Positions 45,428 to 55,999 are shown, numbered from the stretch's first letter. The stretch: DNA of 64,000 nt from Affinundibacterium nitidum (GCF_014284155.1 NZ_JACOFZ010000005.1:124001-188000), one strand, 5' to 3'. Translations and numbers: made by a program. Notes: generated by a model from the sequence alone, not told the origin.

Positions 45428-45665
45428 AGAACCCTGGTAGGACTCAATAAAATTACACTGTCCCCTTTAAATAATGCGGTAAAACAAGACCACTTTTTAT
45501 AAACTCTGACCCTAATTTTTCTTGTTGTTTTTCCTGTTGCGCTGCACTATTCTTGAGCCCAAGTTTGATTTTTCATTGTCTGTTTGCGAGTTTTCAAAAC
45601 TTTATTTGGGAGTTCTCGCAAAACATCAGTAGGTACTTCGGTATCACGCAAAGTAGGGGAATGCT
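45428..45665. promoter_or_regulatory. Upstream region of gltB
   Basis: Contains the gltB leader with a TAGGGGA ribosome site. Short motifs TGTCCCC (45469-45475) and CTCTGACCC (45504-45512) occur here and resemble sequences I associate loosely with RAYT-linked repeats, but no stem-loop array is present. No clean promoter was recognised. Confidence 0.3.
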
Positions 45666-48600
45666 ATGCACGCACAAGGTTTATACGATCCAAGTAATGA
45701 AAAAGACGCCTGCGGTGTCGGTTTTGTTGCTCACATTAAAGGCAAGAAGTCTCACGCCATCGTTGAACAAGGTCTGTTAATTCTGAAGAATCTCGATCAC
45801 CGTGGTGCGGTTGGTGCCGATGCGTTGATGGGTGATGGTGCGGGTGTCTTGATCCAAATCCCTGACCAGTACTACCGCGAAGAAATGGCAAAGCAAGGAG
45901 TGGAATTGCCACCTCCAGGTGAATACGGCGTGGGTATGATCTTTTTGCCGAAGGAACGCGCTTCCCGTTTGGCTTGTGAACAAGAGATCGAACGCGCAGT
46001 ACGTGCGGAAGGTCAAGTGGTGTTGGGCTGGCGCGATGTGCCAGTCGATCGCGAAATGCCAATGTCGCCAACGGTACGTGAAAAAGAGCCAGTGATTCGT
46101 CAGATCTTTATCGGTCGCGGCCCAGACATCATGGTCACCGATGCTTTGGAACGCAAACTCTACGTGATTCGTAAATCAGCCGTGCATGCGATTGAGGCTT
46201 TGCATCTCTTGCATGGCAAAGAATATTTTGTACCGTCGATGTCGGCGCGCACTATCGTCTACAAAGGTTTGCTGCTCGCGGATCAGGTTGGCGTCTACTA
46301 CAAAGACTTGCAGGATGAGCGTTGCGTCTCGGCCTTGGCCTTGGTACATCAACGCTTCTCAACTAATACGTTCCCAGAATGGCCGTTGGCACACCCGTAT
46401 CGCATGATTGCGCATAACGGCGAGATCAACACGGTGAAAGGTAACTTCAACTGGATGCGTGCACGCGAAGGTGTGATGAAGTCTGCGGTGCTCGGTGATG
46501 ATCTGCAAAAACTGTATCCGCTGATTTTTGAAGGCCAATCTGATACAGCAAGTTTCGACAATGCGCTCGAACTCTTGGTGATGGCAGGTTACCCAATCGC
46601 ACAGGCGATGATGATGATGATTCCAGAAGCCTGGGAAAATCACACGATGATGGATGATAACCGTCGTGCCTTCTATGAATATCACGCCGCGATGATGGAG
46701 CCATGGGATGGCCCAGCAGCGATGGCATTTACCGATGGTCGCCAAATCGGCGGCACTTTGGATCGCAATGGTTTGCGTCCAGCACGTTACATCATTACTG
46801 ATGATGACTTGGTCGTGATGGCATCTGAATCTGGTGTGTTGCCAATTCCAGAGGCACGTATTATCAAGAAATGGCGTCTGCAACCAGGCAAGATGTTTTT
46901 GATTGACCTTGAAGCAGGTCGCATCATCGACGACAAAGAAATCAAAGATACCTATTCCAATGCAAAGCCATACAAGCAATGGATTAATTCTGTCCGTATT
47001 AAACTCAACTCACTTAAAGGTGAAGAAGACAATATGCCAGAAGCTGCTTCCTTGTTGGATCGCCAGCAAGCCTTTGGTTACACGCAAGAAGATATTAAAT
47101 TCTTGATGGAACCAATGGCACTGTCAGGTGAAGAAGCGATCGGTTCTATGGGTAACGATGCTTCCTTGGCTGTGATGTCAAACAAATTGAAGCCGCTGTA
47201 TAACTATTTCAAACAGTTATTCGCGCAAGTGACGAATCCACCGATTGACCCAATCCGTGAAGCGATGGTGATGTCCTTGGTTTCCTTCATTGGCCCAAAA
47301 CCGAATCTGCTCGATACCAACAACATCAATCCACCAATGCGTTTGGAAGTATCGCAACCAGTATTGGATTTTGCAGATATCGCGAAGTTGCGCAATATCA
47401 GTGCAAACACAGGTGGCAAATTCAAATCCTACGAACTCGATATTTGCTATCCAGTGGCTTGGGGTAAAGATGGTATCGAAGCACGCTTAGCTTCGATCTG
47501 TGCAGAAGTTGTCGATGCGGTGAAATCCGGTCATAACATCATGATCATCACTGATCGTAAAATGGATGCGAACTTTGTCGCGATCCCAGCTCTGTTGGCG
47601 ACATCGACTGTGCATCAACATTTGGTCAGCAAGGGTTTGCGTACAACCACAGGCTTGGTCGTTGAAACTGGCTCTGCGCGTGAAACGCATCACTTCGCGT
47701 TGCTGGCAGGCTATGGTGCGGAAGCCGTTCATCCCTATTTGGCAATGCATACGCTGGCAGATATGGCCAACAAACTCAAAGATGTGGACGCAGAAAAAGC
47801 GATCTACAACTACACCAAAGCAATTGGCAAGGGTCTGCATAAAGTTATGTCGAAAATGGGTATTTCGACATACATGTCTTACTGTGGTGCACAGATTTTC
47901 GAAGCTGTTGGTTTGAATAAGTCATTAGTCGATAAGTACTTTAAAGGCACGCCATCTAACGTCGAAGGTATCGGTGTATTTGAAGTTGCAGAAGAAGCTT
48001 TGCGCTTGCACAAAGCAGCGTTCGGCGCAGATCCTGTATTGGCCAATGCTCTCGATGCTGGTGGTGAATATGCTTTCCGTATCCGTGGTGAAGACCATAT
48101 GTGGACACCTGAGTCGATCGCTAAACTGCAGCACTCGACGCGTACGAATAACTTTAATACGTATAAAGAATACGCCCAGCAAATCAATGACCAGTCAAAG
48201 CGTCACATGACATTGCGCGGCTTGTTCGAATTTAAGATTGACCCAAGCAAAGCGATTTCCCTCGATCAAGTTGAACCCGCTAAAGAAATCGTGAAACGCT
48301 TTGCAACGGGTGCGATGTCGATGGGCTCCATTAGTACCGAAGCGCATGCGACTTTGGCGGTAGCGATGAATCGCATTGGCGGCAAGTCCAATACGGGTGA
48401 AGGTGGCGAAGATCCAGCCCGCTACACACAAGAGTTGAAAGGCATCCCAATCAAGCAAGGTGCGACCATGGCTTCGGTCATTGGTAAAGACCAAATCGAA
48501 GTCGATATTCCTTTGCAAGAAGGCGATTCTTTGCGCTCACGTATTAAACAAGTGGCGTCCGGTCGCTTCGGTGTGACAGCAGAATATCTGAGTTCGGCAG

Positions 48601-50348
48601 ATCAAATTCAGATCAAGATGGCGCAAGGTGCGAAGCCAGGTGAGGGTGGTCAGTTGCCAGGCCATAAGGTTTCCGAATACATCGCGAAATTGCGTTTCTC
48701 AGTACCAGGCGTAGGTTTGATCTCTCCACCACCACACCATGATATTTATTCAATCGAAGATTTGGCACAGTTGATTCATGACTTGAAAAACGTCAACCCT
48801 CGTGCATCGATCTCGGTGAAGCTGGTGTCGGAAGTGGGCGTGGGAACAATTGCGGCTGGTGTGACGAAAGCGAAGTCTGATCATATCGTGATCGCTGGTC
48901 ATGATGGTGGTACTGGTGCATCGCCATTATCTTCGATCAAGCATGCTGGTACGCCATGGGAACTCGGCTTGTCCGAAGCACAGCAAACTTTGGTATTGAA
49001 TGGTTTGCGCGGACGTGTTCGTGTACAAGCAGACGGACAAATGAAAACTGGCCGTGACGTCGTGATTGCAGCGATGTTAGGTGCTGATGAAATCGGTTTT
49101 GCGACTGCGCCGTTGGTGGTCGAAGGTTGCATCATGATGCGTAAGTGCCATTTGAATACGTGCCCAGTCGGCGTGGCGACACAAGATCCAGAATTGCGTA
49201 AGAAGTTTTCTGGCAAACCTGAGCATGTCGTAAATTATTTCTTCTTCGTCGCTGAAGAAGCACGTCAAATCATGGCGCAATTGGGTATCCGCACGTACGA
49301 CGAATTGATTGGTCGTGTTGATCTCTTGGATAAATCCAAAGCGATCACGCATTGGAAAGCAAAGGGCTTGGATTTCAGCAGAATTTTCCACCAAGTAGAA
49401 GCGGGAGCAGAGGTAGCGATTCGTCACGTTGATGTTCAAGATCATGGCTTGGATAAAGCACTTGATAACAAACTGATTGCACAAGCCAAATTGGCTTTGG
49501 AAACAGGAGAAAAAGTATCCTTCATCCAGCCTATCAAGAATTTGAATCGTACCGTTGGTGCGATGTTGTCGGGTGAAGTGGCGAAGCGTTACGGTCATGC
49601 AGGTTTGCCAGACGACACGATCCATATTCAGCTGCAAGGTACGGCTGGTCAATCTGCAGGTGCTTTCTTGGCGCGCGGTGTCACTTTGGATTTGGTTGGT
49701 GAAGGCAACGATTACGTTGGCAAAGGCTTGTCGGGCGGCCGCATCATTATTCGTCCTAATACGGAATTCCGTGGTTGGGCTGTCGATAACATCATCTGCG
49801 GTAATACGGTGTTATATGGTGCGATTGCAGGTGAAGCCTTCATTAACGGTGTCGCTGGCGAACGTTTCGCGGTGCGTAACTCGGGTGCTTTGGCTGTGAT
49901 CGAAGGTACTGGTGACCATGGTTGTGAATACATGACAGGTGGTACGGTTGTTGTACTCGGCGCCACAGGCCGTAACTTTGCAGCAGGTATGTCAGGTGGT
50001 ATCGCTTATGTCTATGACCCCGATGGTGAATTCGCTGCGAAATGCAATTTGGCGATGGTGAGTTTGGAATCAGTCTTGGCTGGTGACGAGCAAGAGAAAA
50101 CCATCGATAAAGCCCAGTGGCATGCGAAAACGCGTGGCGCTGAACGTGAAACCGATGAAGCGATTTTGCGTAATGCGATTGAACGTCATTTTAAACATAC
50201 AGGTAGCACTCGATCACGTAATTTGCTGGATGATTGGGCGCGTAGCCGTGCGAAATTTGTGAAGGTATTCCCACATGAATACAAACGTGCTTTAGGTGAA
50301 ATGTACGTTACGGAACAAGCGGCAGCGAAATTGGAAAAAGCAGCTTAA
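45666..50348 (+). CDS. gltB: Glutamate synthase (NADPH), large subunit
   Basis: The 1560-aa large subunit transfers the amide of glutamine to 2-oxoglutarate. The N-terminal class II glutamine amidotransferase begins after a short propeptide with the nucleophile Cys16 ([15 protein letters not shown]); [17 protein letters not shown] and [10 protein letters not shown] follow. The central domain and FMN domain (about 800-1200: [58 protein letters not shown]) and the 3Fe-4S cysteines ([19 protein letters not shown]) are intact, ending in the GXGXG C-terminal beta-helix. Full length for the family. gltD follows 107 bp later. Confidence 0.98.
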   Translation: MHAQGLYDPSNEKDACGVGFVAHIKGKKSHAIVEQGLLILKNLDHRGAVGADALMGDGAGVLIQIPDQYYREEMAKQGVELPPPGEYGVGMIFLPKERASRLACEQEIERAVRAEGQVVLGWRDVPVDREMPMSPTVREKEPVIRQIFIGRGPDIMVTDALERKLYVIRKSAVHAIEALHLLHGKEYFVPSMSARTIVYKGLLLADQVGVYYKDLQDERCVSALALVHQRFSTNTFPEWPLAHPYRMIAHNGEINTVKGNFNWMRAREGVMKSAVLGDDLQKLYPLIFEGQSDTASFDNALELLVMAGYPIAQAMMMMIPEAWENHTMMDDNRRAFYEYHAAMMEPWDGPAAMAFTDGRQIGGTLDRNGLRPARYIITDDDLVVMASESGVLPIPEARIIKKWRLQPGKMFLIDLEAGRIIDDKEIKDTYSNAKPYKQWINSVRIKLNSLKGEEDNMPEAASLLDRQQAFGYTQEDIKFLMEPMALSGEEAIGSMGNDASLAVMSNKLKPLYNYFKQLFAQVTNPPIDPIREAMVMSLVSFIGPKPNLLDTNNINPPMRLEVSQPVLDFADIAKLRNISANTGGKFKSYELDICYPVAWGKDGIEARLASICAEVVDAVKSGHNIMIITDRKMDANFVAIPALLATSTVHQHLVSKGLRTTTGLVVETGSARETHHFALLAGYGAEAVHPYLAMHTLADMANKLKDVDAEKAIYNYTKAIGKGLHKVMSKMGISTYMSYCGAQIFEAVGLNKSLVDKYFKGTPSNVEGIGVFEVAEEALRLHKAAFGADPVLANALDAGGEYAFRIRGEDHMWTPESIAKLQHSTRTNNFNTYKEYAQQINDQSKRHMTLRGLFEFKIDPSKAISLDQVEPAKEIVKRFATGAMSMGSISTEAHATLAVAMNRIGGKSNTGEGGEDPARYTQELKGIPIKQGATMASVIGKDQIEVDIPLQEGDSLRSRIKQVASGRFGVTAEYLSSADQIQIKMAQGAKPGEGGQLPGHKVSEYIAKLRFSVPGVGLISPPPHHDIYSIEDLAQLIHDLKNVNPRASISVKLVSEVGVGTIAAGVTKAKSDHIVIAGHDGGTGASPLSSIKHAGTPWELGLSEAQQTLVLNGLRGRVRVQADGQMKTGRDVVIAAMLGADEIGFATAPLVVEGCIMMRKCHLNTCPVGVATQDPELRKKFSGKPEHVVNYFFFVAEEARQIMAQLGIRTYDELIGRVDLLDKSKAITHWKAKGLDFSRIFHQVEAGAEVAIRHVDVQDHGLDKALDNKLIAQAKLALETGEKVSFIQPIKNLNRTVGAMLSGEVAKRYGHAGLPDDTIHIQLQGTAGQSAGAFLARGVTLDLVGEGNDYVGKGLSGGRIIIRPNTEFRGWAVDNIICGNTVLYGAIAGEAFINGVAGERFAVRNSGALAVIEGTGDHGCEYMTGGTVVVLGATGRNFAAGMSGGIAYVYDPDGEFAAKCNLAMVSLESVLAGDEQEKTIDKAQWHAKTRGAERETDEAILRNAIERHFKHTGSTRSRNLLDDWARSRAKFVKVFPHEYKRALGEMYVTEQAAAKLEKAA

Positions 50349-50455
50349 CAAGGAAGCTGCAGAGGCGCAGAGAAGTTGAAAAATTGTTGAAAATTTTTCT
50401 GCGATTCACATAGATTTTAGGGCCCAGGGCCCATCAAAATATTTGAGGTTTTATC

Positions 50456-51919
50456 ATGGGAAAAGTAACCGGTTTTATGGAATACCAGCGCTTGCAAGAA
50501 GCGAGCGAAGCACCTAAAACACGTCTCAAGCATTACAAAGAGTTCTTGATGCATTTGGATGATGGTCAAGCCAAAATCCAAGCAGCACGCTGTATGGATT
50601 GTGGCATCCCATTCTGTAACAATGGCTGCCCAGTTAATAACATCATCCCAGACTGGAATGACCTCACTTACAATGGCAATTATCAGCAAGCCTTGGAAGT
50701 GCTGCATTCGACCAATAATTTTCCTGAATTTACTGGACGTATCTGCCCTGCACCGTGCGAATCTGCATGTACCTTAGGGATTAACGAACTACCAGTTGGC
50801 ATTAAGTCGATTGAGCATTTCATCATCGACAAAGGCTGGGAAAACGGTTGGGTAAAACCTCAAATCGCTGAACATAAAACGGGAAAGAAAGTCGCGATTG
50901 TTGGTTCTGGTCCAGCGGGTTTGGCGGCAGCGCAACAATTGGCGCGCGCTGGTCACGATGTCACCGTATTTGAGAAGAATGATCGTGTCGGCGGATTGCT
51001 GCGTTATGGCATCCCTGATTTCAAAATGGAGAAATCGCATATCGATCGCCGCGTTGAACAGATGCAGGCGGAAGGCGTGACTTTCCGCACAGGTGTTTTG
51101 GTCGGCAAAGATTTTCCAAGCAATATCACGAACTGGTCAAAAGAGACAGTTTCTCCCGACGAGTTGAAAAAAGAATTTGATGCCGTGATCGTCGCAGGTG
51201 GCGCAGAAGTACCGCGTGATTTGCCGGTGCCTGGTCGCGAGCTCAAAGGTGTGCACTTCGCAATGGAATTCTTGCCAGTGCAAAATAAGGTGAATGCAGG
51301 AGACAAATATAAAGACCAAATCATGGCGAGCGGTAAGCATGTCGTCGTGATCGGTGGCGGCGATACAGGTTCAGATTGTGTGGGAACGTCGAATCGCCAT
51401 GGCGCCAAATCAGTCGCTCAATTTGAACTGATGCCTCAACCACCAGAGCAAGAGAATAAGCCCTTGGTTTGGCCATACTGGCCAACGAAGCTGCGCACAT
51501 CGTCTTCGCATGAAGAAGGTTGTGATCGTGATTGGGCAGTTGCCACAAAACGCCTAGAAGGCAAGGGCGGTAAAGTAGAAAAGCTGATCGCCTGCCGCGT
51601 AGAATGGAAAGACGGCAAGATGAGCGAAGTGCCAGATTCTGAATTTGAAATGAAGGCAGATTTGGTGCTGTTAGCAATGGGTTTTGTATCGCCAGTCGGC
51701 CAAGTGCTTGATGCTTTTGGTGTAGATAAAGACGCACGCGAAAATGCACGTGCAAGTACCGAAGGCGAAGGCTGTTACAAGACGAATGTCGATAAAGTGT
51801 TCGCAGCAGGCGACATGCGTCGCGGACAATCATTGGTGGTATGGGCTATTCGCGAAGGCCGCCAATGTGCGCGTGAGGTCGATGCCTTCTTGATGGGCGA
51901 ATCCGTTCTTCCACGCTAA
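50456..51919 (+). CDS. gltD: Glutamate synthase (NADPH), small subunit
   Basis: The 487-aa FAD- and NADPH-binding subunit that supplies electrons to GltB through its 4Fe-4S clusters. N-terminal cysteines [15 protein letters not shown] and [12 protein letters not shown] are in place; FAD-binding [20 protein letters not shown] and NADPH-binding [16 protein letters not shown] follow. GAGG lies about 10 nt before ATG 50456. The 107-bp gap after gltB contains an odd palindrome, GGGCCC-A-GGGCCC (50420-50432). A strong terminator follows. Confidence 0.98.
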   Translation: MGKVTGFMEYQRLQEASEAPKTRLKHYKEFLMHLDDGQAKIQAARCMDCGIPFCNNGCPVNNIIPDWNDLTYNGNYQQALEVLHSTNNFPEFTGRICPAPCESACTLGINELPVGIKSIEHFIIDKGWENGWVKPQIAEHKTGKKVAIVGSGPAGLAAAQQLARAGHDVTVFEKNDRVGGLLRYGIPDFKMEKSHIDRRVEQMQAEGVTFRTGVLVGKDFPSNITNWSKETVSPDELKKEFDAVIVAGGAEVPRDLPVPGRELKGVHFAMEFLPVQNKVNAGDKYKDQIMASGKHVVVIGGGDTGSDCVGTSNRHGAKSVAQFELMPQPPEQENKPLVWPYWPTKLRTSSSHEEGCDRDWAVATKRLEGKGGKVEKLIACRVEWKDGKMSEVPDSEFEMKADLVLLAMGFVSPVGQVLDAFGVDKDARENARASTEGEGCYKTNVDKVFAAGDMRRGQSLVVWAIREGRQCAREVDAFLMGESVLPR

Positions 51920-51971
51920 GCAAGTGAAGTTTCCGTAGTTTGTGTAGCACCCTGTAGTAAACTTAAGGTTG

Positions 51972-52013
51972 CCCTCCAATGCATCTATGCCTAGATGTTT
52001 GGAGGGTTTTTTT
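51972..52013 (+). terminator. Rho-independent terminator after gltD
   Basis: Stem CCCTCCAA / TTGGAGGG with an inner CATCT/AGATG pairing and a T7 tail (52007-52013), 52 bp beyond the stop. Its T-run overlaps the stop codon of the convergent 2OG oxygenase gene. Confidence 0.93.
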
Positions 52014-52587
52014 ATGCCTCTGGATTCTGACTATCGATAGACGCTGCTGAATACATGACATCAGTACGAAGAACGTATTTGATACCACTATGAACATTCG
52101 CTCCTTGATGAACAAGCCGGTGTGGAAATATTACAGCAGTGCCAAGCCGGGTCGCGACTTTTCCCCATCGAAACTCAGTCTCCCCGCCTGTGAATTCGTC
52201 GTTCAGGTAAATTAAGAATGTAAGTAGGCTACGTTCCTTGTCACTCCGTACGACGTGACCGTCTCTGTGCCATTTGAAGTATTGTCCTGCCCCGTATCGA
52301 TAGAAACGAAGTCGATGATTCAGCCCGATTAAGCTCTCACCACCCAATTGTGGCGGTAGTACCATTTTTGCTTTATGAAACAGTTGTTCCGCTAGCTTGC
52401 TATCTTCAATGTTTACACGATCATTGTTTCGAATGTCCTCCATCAATAGAGGTCCATTGCGTGGGTGTTGAACACTAGCCTGATGAAAACCACAGCGCTC
52501 GCTGAATTTAATATAGGATCGACACTCGTTTTCGCTTAGAAAATCGTGAATCACGAATGCCGATTCTTGTAGGTGTTCTATCTTCAT
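52012..52587 (-). CDS. 2-oxoglutarate/Fe(II)-dependent oxygenase, prolyl 4-hydroxylase-like
   Basis: A 191-aa cupin-fold oxygenase expected to hydroxylate an amino-acid side chain or small molecule with O2 and 2-oxoglutarate. Metal ligands are H-x-D in FKWHRDGHVV and the distal His in IFPHRLVHQGANV; a Lys/Arg after it (KYVLRTDVMY) would bind 2-oxoglutarate. The N-terminal part (FVIHDFLSENECRSYIKFSE) resembles P4H alpha domains. It is last of three genes with the macrodomain and ADP-ribosylglycohydrolase genes (32-bp gap), a neighbour not usually expected in an ADP-ribose unit. Confidence 0.87.
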   Translation of the reverse strand: MKIEHLQESAFVIHDFLSENECRSYIKFSERCGFHQASVQHPRNGPLLMEDIRNNDRVNIEDSKLAEQLFHKAKMVLPPQLGGESLIGLNHRLRFYRYGAGQYFKWHRDGHVVRSDKERSLLTFLIYLNDEFTGGETEFRWGKVATRLGTAVIFPHRLVHQGANVHSGIKYVLRTDVMYSAASIDSQNPEA

Positions 52588-52619
52588 GATTCATATAAAG
52601 TGTTGATTCAGGAATGCCT

Positions 52620-53132
52620 CTAAGGTGATTGGCGCGACATGTGACTCCCATAGATCAGTTTATCTTGCTCGCTAAAACAGCAAAAAACGACCTCGGTGAG
52701 TGAAGTGGTTTCTTCTGCAAACGCCAACACCGTTTCAATCGCGATAGAACTTGCGAGTTCTATAGGGAAGCGATAAACACCGGTGCTAATCGCTGGAAAA
52801 GCAATGGATTTTAGATTCAGTTCTGTTGCGATCTGAAGTGAATTCCGATAGCAGTCGGCAAGTAGTTCGGCTTCTTGACGATTTCCACCATGCCAGATTG
52901 GACCGACGGTGTGAATCACATAAGCAGCCGGTAGATTAAAGCCAGCCGTGTATTTCGCCTCGCCCGTCTTGCATCCATGTAGGGCTCTGCATGCTTCGAG
53001 CAATTGTTTTCCCGCCGCTTTGTGAATTGCACCATCCACACCACCACCACCCAGCAGTGATGAATTCGCCGCATTGACGATGGCATCGACTGATAACTTT
53101 GTGATGTCAGATTTGATGATAGTGATTTTCAT
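52620..53132 (-). CDS. Macrodomain protein, O-acetyl-ADP-ribose deacetylase-like
   Basis: A 170-aa macrodomain binding or hydrolysing ADP-ribose adducts. Key blocks are [39 protein letters not shown], and [13 protein letters not shown], as in YmdB/MacroD-type enzymes that release ADP-ribose from acetyl-ADP-ribose or mono-ADP-ribosylated acidic residues. It is complete. Lies 15 bp after the ADP-ribosylglycohydrolase gene and so is probably co-transcribed with it. Confidence 0.93.
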   Translation of the reverse strand: MKITIIKSDITKLSVDAIVNAANSSLLGGGGVDGAIHKAAGKQLLEACRALHGCKTGEAKYTAGFNLPAAYVIHTVGPIWHGGNRQEAELLADCYRNSLQIATELNLKSIAFPAISTGVYRFPIELASSIAIETVLAFAEETTSLTEVVFCCFSEQDKLIYGSHMSRQSP

Positions 53133-53147
53133 GATTACTTTCTTTGC

Positions 53148-54086
53148 TTATTTGCGCGCTGGTGTCGTTTTGCATTCTGATCGGTGAAATAGCGCTAACG
53201 CCATTTGTTCTATGTCTTCTCTTAATGAAATTTGCGATCTCCATTCAATTGGTATGGCTCCAAAACCGTAATTTGCTCCAGCTATTTGCCCTGTGACAGC
53301 TGCGGTGGTGTCTGCATCGTCGCCTAGATTTACTGCTTTCAGAACCGCGTCGCTATATGATTCAGTCGTGAAGAAACACCAAAGCGCTGCTTCAAGGGAA
53401 TCGACGCAATATCCAGAACCGCGAATTTGTGAGCGGGTCTTCGTTTGGAAGTCGCCTCTTTTTATGGATTTTACTTTTTCCATACTTGGATCGAACTTGA
53501 GCTGATGAAGCAATTTGTCTTTTTCTATGCCGTCGAAGATATGAAAGAGGACGTCTCCAAGTAGCTGACAGCATTCAATTGCTTCTGTTGCCCCATGGGT
53601 CGTTCGAGAGCTAATTGAAGCGTTTCGCATAGCATCGGCATGATTCGGGTAGCTGAACATAATTACTGGAGCAAGACGCATTATCGAACCATTTCCAGCA
53701 GTATTCTCAGCAATAGATCCGCAAAATGGTTCGCCAGTATGGGCAAATCTCGCGATCGCATCGCGGACGGTATGTCCTATGTCAAAGCATTCCCCGGTCG
53801 AGCTCAAATAGCCCCATTCATACCAGTTTCGATATCGATTTAGTTGGTCAATTGGGTCGCAACTATCCTTGGTCAATAGACTCTCCGCTAGACATAGTGC
53901 CATGGATGTGTCATCCGTCCATTGTCCAGCTTTTAGGCTGAATGGCCCTCCACCATGCATTCCTGTAACTTCAGTAAAGGAATCTCTTGGAGAAAATTCG
54001 ACTGTTGTGCCTATCGCGTCGCCACAGGCTAAGCCGATTAACGCGCCTTTAAACCGATCGGCCATGTTTATTTTTGAATGTTCCAT
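53148..54086 (-). CDS. ADP-ribosylglycohydrolase family protein
   Basis: A DraG/ARH-like hydrolase that removes ADP-ribose from arginine, serine or DNA bases. About 312 aa from the ATG at 54086 (MEHSKINMADRFKG); a second ATG is at 54065, and the frame is open to 54248, but the predicted promoter at 54125-54153 puts transcription start near 54117, ruling out that long form. Metal-binding blocks are visible: GALIGLACGDAIG, GQWTDDTSMAL (Thr-Asp-Asp) and NLGDDADTTAAVTGQIAGA. Two gaps: no ADP-ribosyltransferase gene is seen. It starts a draG-macro-2OG oxygenase unit divergent from nrtR. Confidence 0.9.
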   Translation of the reverse strand: MEHSKINMADRFKGALIGLACGDAIGTTVEFSPRDSFTEVTGMHGGGPFSLKAGQWTDDTSMALCLAESLLTKDSCDPIDQLNRYRNWYEWGYLSSTGECFDIGHTVRDAIARFAHTGEPFCGSIAENTAGNGSIMRLAPVIMFSYPNHADAMRNASISSRTTHGATEAIECCQLLGDVLFHIFDGIEKDKLLHQLKFDPSMEKVKSIKRGDFQTKTRSQIRGSGYCVDSLEAALWCFFTTESYSDAVLKAVNLGDDADTTAAVTGQIAGANYGFGAIPIEWRSQISLREDIEQMALALFHRSECKTTPARK

Positions 54087-54124
54087 TTTCGAAGTGAGTC
54101 GCTCTTTTGATATGTGTTCATGCA

Positions 54125-54157
54125 AGCATACATATGTTCGTTGTAATTCGCAACTAA
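54125..54157 (-). promoter_or_regulatory. Promoter and putative NrtR operator of the ADP-ribosylglycohydrolase unit
   Basis: Minus-strand promoter TTGCGA (54148-54153), 17-bp spacer, TATGCT (54125-54130). A dyad TTCGTTG-N7-CAACTAA at 54137-54157 overlaps the -35 box. Its half-site matches those at the two other predicted NrtR operators. Confidence 0.6.
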
Positions 54158-54180
54158 GTTCGTTGAACTTTTGCACTATC

Positions 54181-54221
54181 TTAGTTGTAAAATTGCACCA
54201 ATAGACATTCGCGCTTACAAT
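54181..54221 (+). promoter_or_regulatory. Promoter and putative NrtR operator of nrtR
   Basis: TTGCAC (54193-54198), 17-bp spacer, TACAAT (54216-54221). The 21-bp element TTAGTTG-N7-GCACCAA (54181-54201) overlaps the -35, suggesting autoregulation. The AAGGAG ribosome site follows near 54235. Confidence 0.65.
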
Positions 54222-54246
54222 ACTCGCTTCAACTAAGGAGTTTGCC

Positions 54247-54987
54247 ATGCTGAATAAAGCGCAGTCTGAGAAAGAATTTTTGAAGAATTACAATATTCAT
54301 GACTACGATATTCCATTAACGAGTGTAGATCTTGTGATTTTTACGATTCGTGAACAGTGCTTGCATGTACTGTTGGTGAAGCGCGGCGATTTTCCGTTTA
54401 AAGGAGAGTGGAGTCTGCCAGGCGGTTTTATTGATGTGCATAAAGACAAGGATCTTGATGCTACGGCGTTGCGTAAATTGCGCGAGAAAACCGGCGTTCG
54501 GGTGCCGTATCTGGAGCAGCTGCAAGGTTTTGGCTCTCGTACTCGTGATCCTCGTGGCTGGTCGACGACCTTTGTGTATTTCTCCCTCATCGCTTCCGAT
54601 CAAATTGAACTCGCACACGGCGGTACGGCCGACGCTGCGCAGTGGTTTCCGATTAATGCCGAATCGCGCTTACCGAAGCTGGCGTTTGATCATGCGGAAA
54701 TTTTTCAAGTTGCATTGCAACGTTTATATAACAAAGTCGAATATAGCTCTTTAGCTGCACATTTGTTGCCAACTGAATTCACGCTTACCGACTTACAGCA
54801 GGTTTATCAAATTGTGCTGGGGCGACAAATTGATAAGAGCGCGTTTCGTAAGCGCATTAAAGAGGGAAACTTCTTGGATGAACTTGAAGGGCAATTTCGC
54901 TATGGCAGCAATCGCCCTGCTCAGCTCTATAGGATTAAAGAAGGCAGTGGTCTTGTGTATTACAGTCGCACTCTCAGCAATGAATAG
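54247..54987 (+). CDS. nrtR: NrtR, Nudix-related regulator of NAD metabolism
   Basis: A 246-aa repressor: N-terminal Nudix-like domain and C-terminal winged helix (residues about 165-240: FTLTDLQQVYQIVLG, RKRIKEGNFLDELEG). The Nudix box, normally GX5EX7REUXEEXGU, reads with Lys for the first Glu and RKLREKTG in place of REUXEEXG, so the catalytic Glu residues are lost, as in known NrtR proteins that bind ADP-ribose as effector instead of hydrolysing it. It is placed between an NAD salvage operon and a divergent deADP-ribosylation unit. Strong ribosome site AAGGAG. It is not likely to be an active hydrolase. Confidence 0.92.
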   Translation: MLNKAQSEKEFLKNYNIHDYDIPLTSVDLVIFTIREQCLHVLLVKRGDFPFKGEWSLPGGFIDVHKDKDLDATALRKLREKTGVRVPYLEQLQGFGSRTRDPRGWSTTFVYFSLIASDQIELAHGGTADAAQWFPINAESRLPKLAFDHAEIFQVALQRLYNKVEYSSLAAHLLPTEFTLTDLQQVYQIVLGRQIDKSAFRKRIKEGNFLDELEGQFRYGSNRPAQLYRIKEGSGLVYYSRTLSNE

Positions 54988-55007
54988 CCAGCTCAAAAAA
55001 ACATGAA

Positions 55008-55043
55008 TACTTAGTTGCGTTTTTACACTAAGTATCCTACAAT
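55008..55043 (+). promoter_or_regulatory. Promoter and putative NrtR operator of the NAD salvage operon
   Basis: TTGCGT (55015-55020), 17-bp spacer, TACAAT (55038-55043). The dyad TACTTAGT-N11-ACTAAGTA (55008-55034), core TTAGTTG-N7-ACACTAA, covers the -35 and most of the spacer, so bound repressor would block RNA polymerase. Confidence 0.75.
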
Positions 55044-55116
55044 GCTTTTACAGTCACACATTCAGCTGAATTCTGAATGGTATTTGAGACTTGAGAACTT
55101 TGAGAAAGGCAATGCC

Positions 55117-55965
55117 ATGCAAGCACGTCAGCATCTATTGATTATCGATCCGCAAAATGATTTTTGTGATCTCCCTGCGCAGTATTTACCACAAGCGCTC
55201 AATGGCAAAACCGTGGTGCCCGCGTTGCCCGTAGCAGGTGCGCATGCCGATATGCAGCGGGTTGCGCATTTGATTGATACTTATGGCCATCAACTAACCG
55301 CGATTACTGTGACACTCGACTCGCATCATCGATTCGATATAGCCCATCCGAGTTTTTGGAGAAAAGCAGATGGTAGCGATGTGAGTCCGTTCACCCAAAT
55401 CAGTTTGCAGGAATTCAAAGCAGGTGAGTTTGTGCCGCGTCTCGAATCTGCGAAAGCACGGGTTCAGGCCTATCTCGAAACTTTAGAGAGCGCAGGCAGT
55501 TATCGGTTGATGATTTGGCCGGTGCATTGTGAAATTGGCAGTTGGGGGCACAATGTTCATGCCGATGTACGTGCTGCATATAATCGCTGGGAAGATCAGC
55601 ATAAGGCTGTGGTGGAGATGGTGTATAAAGGCTCTAACCCATGGACAGAGCACTATTCAGCGATGATGGCTGAAGTGCCAGATGATACAGATCCTGATAC
55701 GCAATTGAATCAAGACTTGCTAAAGACCTTGAGAAGCGCCGATAGTGTGTTGATTTGCGGAGAAGCGAGTAGCCATTGTGTGCGTGCAAGTACAGAGCAC
55801 ATCGTCGCTAACTGGCCTCAAGATCGCTTATCTCAACTGGTGTTGTTAAGTGATTGCATGAGTGCGGTGACAGGTTTTGAACAAGCTGGTGACGACTTTC
55901 TGAAGGATATGCGCAATCGCGGCTTACGCATCATGAAGTCGACAGAACTCGTCAATCAAAAATAA
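55117..55965 (+). CDS. Isochorismatase-fold cysteine hydrolase, probable nicotinamidase
   Basis: Probably converts nicotinamide to nicotinate for pncB next to it. The isochorismatase-fold triad is readable: Asp in [10 protein letters not shown] (residue 11), Lys in [10 protein letters not shown] and Cys in [11 protein letters not shown]. At 282 aa it is longer than usual PncA (about 180-215 aa), with extra residues in the middle (about 95-145 and 180-200); PncA is therefore favoured by context more than by length. The frame starts at 55015, but ATG 55117 ([11 protein letters not shown]) fits the family and lies downstream of the predicted promoter. Confidence 0.82.
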   Translation: MQARQHLLIIDPQNDFCDLPAQYLPQALNGKTVVPALPVAGAHADMQRVAHLIDTYGHQLTAITVTLDSHHRFDIAHPSFWRKADGSDVSPFTQISLQEFKAGEFVPRLESAKARVQAYLETLESAGSYRLMIWPVHCEIGSWGHNVHADVRAAYNRWEDQHKAVVEMVYKGSNPWTEHYSAMMAEVPDDTDPDTQLNQDLLKTLRSADSVLICGEASSHCVRASTEHIVANWPQDRLSQLVLLSDCMSAVTGFEQAGDDFLKDMRNRGLRIMKSTELVNQK

Positions 55966-55999
55966 GACCGAGATCGTACCCATTTTTGGAGAAAATTCT

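Noticed and set aside
46359-46979. 206-aa minus-strand frame inside gltB
   Set aside because: It lies wholly antisense to the conserved gltB coding sequence, has a His/Trp-rich composition without family features, and is a codon-bias shadow.
54065-54248. Longer N-terminus of the ADP-ribosylglycohydrolase
   Set aside because: The extra residues do not match the family, and the predicted start of transcription is downstream of that ATG.
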